Shown: piece by piece, positions 33,748 to 36,513 of the stretch | How the letters are laid out: the number at the start of each line of letters is the position of its first letter | How positions within the stretch are numbered: the stretch's first letter is position 1 | DNA from: an uncultured Faecalibacterium sp. | GTDB lineage: Bacteria; Bacillota; Clostridia; Oscillospirales; Ruminococcaceae | DNA length: 36,513 nt | Direction of reading: 5' to 3' | Assembly (NCBI GenBank): GCA_900539945.1 | Contig: UQDV01000026.1 | Span: forward strand, 1 to 36,513 | Made by a program: the position numbers and the translations under genes | The notes under the pieces: model-generated | What the model saw: only the letters and a program-made list of their open reading frames with translations | The model's database searches: none | What the model was told of the DNA's origin: nothing

Positions 33748-35039
33748 GTTTTCTTTATACCGTGGTCGATTCCCTTTCGCTGATCCTCTTTTTGGATGCA
33801 TTTGCTGAACGACGCTGGAGTGACCGGAAATTCACCATCGGCGTCGGCTGCTTCGTTGCGCTGAACTTCTGGATCCTGAAAGTTCCGCTGATCTTCTTTC
33901 ACCGCAATCAGGCCATAAAAATCGGGATGATCCTTTTATCCTATACCTTCAGCGCACGGGTGTTGTACGCCAAAATTTCCAGTAAACTGCTTTTGCTTCT
34001 TGTCGGTGTAGAGTATCTGATCACTTATTCCCTGTCTTTTGGGCTGGGTATGCTCGGAGCCTTTATCTGCGGGATGGACGGTGAATCGTTCCGGTCGAGT
34101 TTTCCGCTCATGATCGTCTACGGGATCATCAACTATTCCACAGAATTGTTCCTGGCCTATCTATTCCGAAAGATCATGAAGCAAAAAGCATTTCCGGGAG
34201 CGCGGAACCGACTGAATGAATCGCAATTGGGGTTTTACTTTTTGTTCCCATGCACATCCTTTTTCATGCTGGGGATCCTGCTGTATATCACAACCGGGAA
34301 ACCGGTAGGCGAAGGTGTAATTGCCTTTACATGTGGCTTGATCCTTGCGGCGAATGCTGCTCTCCTGTACCTCTTGGATCGGATGGAACGAGCCATTGAA
34401 ACCAAGGAAAATCTTTTGGCACTGGGGCAGCAGCTCCAGCTCCAGGCCAAAAATATGGAAGCGGCGAGCAGACTTTATGCAGAACAGCGTCACAAGGTCC
34501 ACGATTTCAGAGCACATCTCAACACAGTTCAAAGCCTTTTGCTGAACCAGGAATACAAAGCTGCCGAGCAATATTTGCGTTCCGTAACCACCATGCAGAC
34601 CGACCGGCTGTTTCTGGTCAACTCGCACCACGCGATCCTCGACGCGCTCTTCAATACCAAAGCGACCGAAGCGATCAAAAAAGGGATCAGCATCGACTTT
34701 GAGGTGAACGATCTTTCCGCATTGCCATTGGATGTATCGGATATGGTCGTGCTGTTCGCAAACCTGCTGGACAATGCAACGGAAGCCTGTGAAAAACTCG
34801 AGAGCGAAAAGACGATTCATGTTTCCGCCGTACTGAGACAGAGCTTCTTTTTTTCCGTCCGGAACACATCCGCTCCGGTAAAGATCCATGACGGGAACAT
34901 CCGAACGACAAAATCCAATCCCGCTCTCCACGGTTTTGGTCTCTCCAACATCAAACTCATTCTGAACAAATACGCAGCAGACTTTATTATGGACTATGCC
35001 GATGGATGGTTTCAGTTTACCGGGGAAATCGAGCTGTAA
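33732..35039 (+). CDS. GHKL-type sensor histidine kinase (AgrC-like)
   Basis: A 435-residue kinase with about six N-terminal membrane helices (1-215), a coiled-coil linker, the phospho-acceptor His in RHKVHDFRAHLN, the N-box NLLDNATEACEK and the glycine motif GFGLSNIK. This is the AgrC/ComD class, which often senses peptides. No agrB, agrD or peptide-precursor gene is visible next to it, so the signal may be a substrate or product of the divergent proteins. The ATG at 33732 is inside the end of the regulator gene; the site GGCGGGGG is modest, so translation is probably coupled. Confidence 0.9.
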   Translation: MGDFLSFLYTVVDSLSLILFLDAFAERRWSDRKFTIGVGCFVALNFWILKVPLIFFHRNQAIKIGMILLSYTFSARVLYAKISSKLLLLLVGVEYLITYSLSFGLGMLGAFICGMDGESFRSSFPLMIVYGIINYSTELFLAYLFRKIMKQKAFPGARNRLNESQLGFYFLFPCTSFFMLGILLYITTGKPVGEGVIAFTCGLILAANAALLYLLDRMERAIETKENLLALGQQLQLQAKNMEAASRLYAEQRHKVHDFRAHLNTVQSLLLNQEYKAAEQYLRSVTTMQTDRLFLVNSHHAILDALFNTKATEAIKKGISIDFEVNDLSALPLDVSDMVVLFANLLDNATEACEKLESEKTIHVSAVLRQSFFFSVRNTSAPVKIHDGNIRTTKSNPALHGFGLSNIKLILNKYAADFIMDYADGWFQFTGEIEL

Positions 35040-35057
35040 CCGTTCAAACTTCCCATG

Positions 35058-35093
35058 AAAAAATGGCCCGCGTTTTCACGCAGGCCATTTTTT
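35058..35093. terminator. Bidirectional intrinsic terminator between kinase and ilvA
   Basis: AAAAAATGGCC pairs with GGCCATTTTTT around a CGCG/CGCA-flanked loop, serving the convergent kinase (+) and ilvA (-) genes. Confidence 0.9.
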
Positions 35094-35099
35094 ATCGGA

Positions 35100-36305
35100 T
35101 TACACACGCTCACTCACGAGCTGGAAGCCCTCTTTGGTCAGTTCGGCACGGATCTGTTCGATCTGGGCCGCGTCGCGGGTCTCCAGCGTCAACTTGAGGA
35201 AGCAGCTGGAAATGGGCATGTTGGGGTCGGAGCCGTCGTGCAGCACCGACACCACGTTGCTGCCGCAGCGGGAGACGATCTCAGCCACACGCTGGAGCTG
35301 GCCGGGCTTGTCCTCCAGAGCAATGGTCAGGTTGGCCTTGCGGCCGCTCATGACCAGGCCGCGGGTGATCACGCGGCTGAGGATGTTCACGTCGATGTTG
35401 CCGCCGGAGATGACACACACCACCTTCTTGCCCTCAATGGGCAGCTTGTGGAACAGGGCCGCAGCCACGGGCACCGCACCGGCACCCTCGGCCACCAGCT
35501 TCTGGTTTTCCATCAGGGAGAGGATGGCGGCGGCGGTCTCGTCCTCGCTCACCGTCACGACGTCGTCCACATACTGCTCGCAGAGCTGGTAGGTCAGCTC
35601 GCCGGGAGTCTTGACCTGAATGCCATCGGCAAAGGTGGAAACAGCCTTCAGGGTCTGGTACTTGTGCTCGTGCAGGCTGCGGTACATACTGGGGGCGCCC
35701 TCGGCCTGTACGCCGTACACCTTCACTTCCGGGCGCAGGCTCTTGATGGCAAAGGCCACGCCGGAGATCAGGCCGCCGCCGCCCACCGGCACGATGACCG
35801 CATCCAGATCCGGCAGCTGATCCAAAATCTCCAGACCGATGGTGCCCTGGCCTGCAATGACCTGCTCGTCATCATAGGGGTGGATGAAGGTCATGCCGGT
35901 CTCTTCCTGCAGCTCCACGGCCTTGTCGTGGGCGTCATCGTAGGTGCCGGGCACAAGGCAGACCTCTGCACCCAGGTTCTTGGTATTTTCCACCTTCATG
36001 ATGGGCGCACCGTCCGGCATGCAGACGATGCTCTTGATGCCGCGGCGGGTGGCGGCCAGCGCCACACCCTGCGCATGGTTGCCGGCCGAGCAGGCAATGA
36101 CGCCCTTGGCGCTTTCTTCGGGCGAAAGCTGGCTGATCTTATAGTAAGCACCGCGCACCTTGAAGCTGCCGGTGGCCTGCAGGTTCTCGGTTTTCAGGTA
36201 GAGATGGCAGTCCTTGGACAGCTTGGGGGCCTCGATGAGGTCGGTCTTGCGGGCAACGTCCTTGAGCACAAAGGCGGCGTGGTAGATTTTATCCAGAGTC
36301 AACAT
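35100..36305 (-). CDS. ilvA: Threonine ammonia-lyase (threonine deaminase)
   Basis: A 401-residue PLP enzyme giving 2-ketobutyrate for isoleucine synthesis. TGSFKVRGA holds the PLP Lys49; SAGNHAQGVA and VGGGGLISG bind PLP phosphate and cofactor. A single C-terminal ACT domain (about 325-400, NLTIALEDKPGQLQRVAEI) makes it the short form, unlike the ~510-residue E. coli IlvA with two regulatory domains; such short forms can be anabolic or catabolic. Proximity to ilvBNCD, leuACDB and ridA favours the anabolic role. The ATG follows AAAGGAA. It has its own promoter, not a T-box. Confidence 0.94.
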   Translation of the reverse strand: MLTLDKIYHAAFVLKDVARKTDLIEAPKLSKDCHLYLKTENLQATGSFKVRGAYYKISQLSPEESAKGVIACSAGNHAQGVALAATRRGIKSIVCMPDGAPIMKVENTKNLGAEVCLVPGTYDDAHDKAVELQEETGMTFIHPYDDEQVIAGQGTIGLEILDQLPDLDAVIVPVGGGGLISGVAFAIKSLRPEVKVYGVQAEGAPSMYRSLHEHKYQTLKAVSTFADGIQVKTPGELTYQLCEQYVDDVVTVSEDETAAAILSLMENQKLVAEGAGAVPVAAALFHKLPIEGKKVVCVISGGNIDVNILSRVITRGLVMSGRKANLTIALEDKPGQLQRVAEIVSRCGSNVVSVLHDGSDPNMPISSCFLKLTLETRDAAQIEQIRAELTKEGFQLVSERV

Positions 36306-36342
36306 GACGATTCCTTTCCTTTTCGTTTCCGTGATGTCATCC

Positions 36343-36371
36343 AGTATATGTTACCAAAATTGTTTTGTCAA
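36343..36371 (-). promoter_or_regulatory. ilvA promoter
   Basis: TTGACA (36366-36371), 17-bp spacer, TATACT (36343-36348), leaving a short leader with no T-box. Confidence 0.85.
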
Positions 36372-36398
36372 ATGAATTTCGTTCACGATAGAAGCACC

Positions 36399-36442
36399 TA
36401 AAAAGAGAACTGCCGCAGACGTTTCGTCCACAGCAGTTCTCT
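36399..36442 (-). terminator. Intrinsic terminator of the gene at the right edge
   Basis: AGAGAACTGC pairs with GCAGTTCTCT, with a small inner ACG/CGT stem, and TTTTT on the minus strand. The plus side is also T-rich further out. Confidence 0.8.
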
Positions 36443-36474
36443 GCCTTATTTTTTATGCGGTTATGTTGTTGGCA

Positions 36475-36513
36475 TCAACGGCCGCGTCCGCCGCCGCCGC
36501 CATGGAAGCTGCC
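36475..36513 (-). CDS. C-terminus of a Gly-rich protein, truncated by the window edge
   Basis: The last 12 codons read GSFHGGGGGRGR and stop at 36475, 33 nt ahead of a terminator. Such His/Gly/Arg-rich ends are common in TPM-domain and DUF2207-type membrane proteins, but 12 residues cannot identify the family. Confidence 0.5.
   Translation of the reverse strand, partial: GSFHGGGGGRGR

Overview
The window looks like chromosomal DNA of a Faecalibacterium-like Clostridium (Oscillospiraceae/Ruminococcaceae). This is an inference from GC-rich coding sequence, strong GGAGG ribosome binding sites, TTGACA-N17-TATAAT promoters, T-box leaders and gene content; I saw no rRNA or other marker gene. The core is branched-chain amino acid synthesis. 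leuACDB lies behind a leucine (CUG) T-box, and ilvB-ilvN-ilvC-ilvD on the other strand behind an isoleucine (AUC) T-box. ilvA and ridA lie further right.

Left to right: an unidentified gene tail and terminators (1-300); metY (-) with a consensus promoter, a 44-codon Cys/Met-rich small ORF and an intrinsic terminator ahead of it; a monofunctional transglycosylase (+); an ABC exporter pair with a 1091-residue coiled-coil permease (-); a secreted protein with two 33-residue repeats (-); ftsH (-); a 1 kb interval holding a probable type I toxin-antitoxin locus and the leu T-box; leuACDB (+); a second, toxin-less copy of the antitoxin RNA; tsaE-tsaB-upp (-); a secreted caspase/CHAT-like protein (-); a SEDS-family (RodA/FtsW) gene and an orphan undecaprenyl-phosphate sugar transferase (+); the ilv operon (-), with palindromic repeats between ilvC and ilvD and after ilvD; a DUF815 AAA ATPase (+); an SDR oxidoreductase (+); ridA (-); a lower-GC block with two tandem EreA/ChaN-like membrane-anchored proteins (-) divergent from a LytTR regulator and GHKL kinase (+); ilvA (-); and the last 12 codons of a Gly-rich protein (-).

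The most interesting find is at 10187-10639. A 45-residue one-helix peptide (10305-10442, -) overlaps at its 3' end a convergent ~95-nt RNA (10222-10316, +) that has its own consensus promoter and shares the terminator hairpin. This is the TxpA/RatA or BsrG/SR4 layout. The RNA gene recurs at 15682-15829 after leuB, where only the last ten toxin codons remain, so it looks like an orphan antitoxin. The toxin mRNA leader also carries the same 5' module as both small RNAs. Other points worth checking are the Cys/Met-rich ORF as a possible attenuation leader of metY, and the EreA/ChaN-like pair with its two-component system as a possible acquired module.
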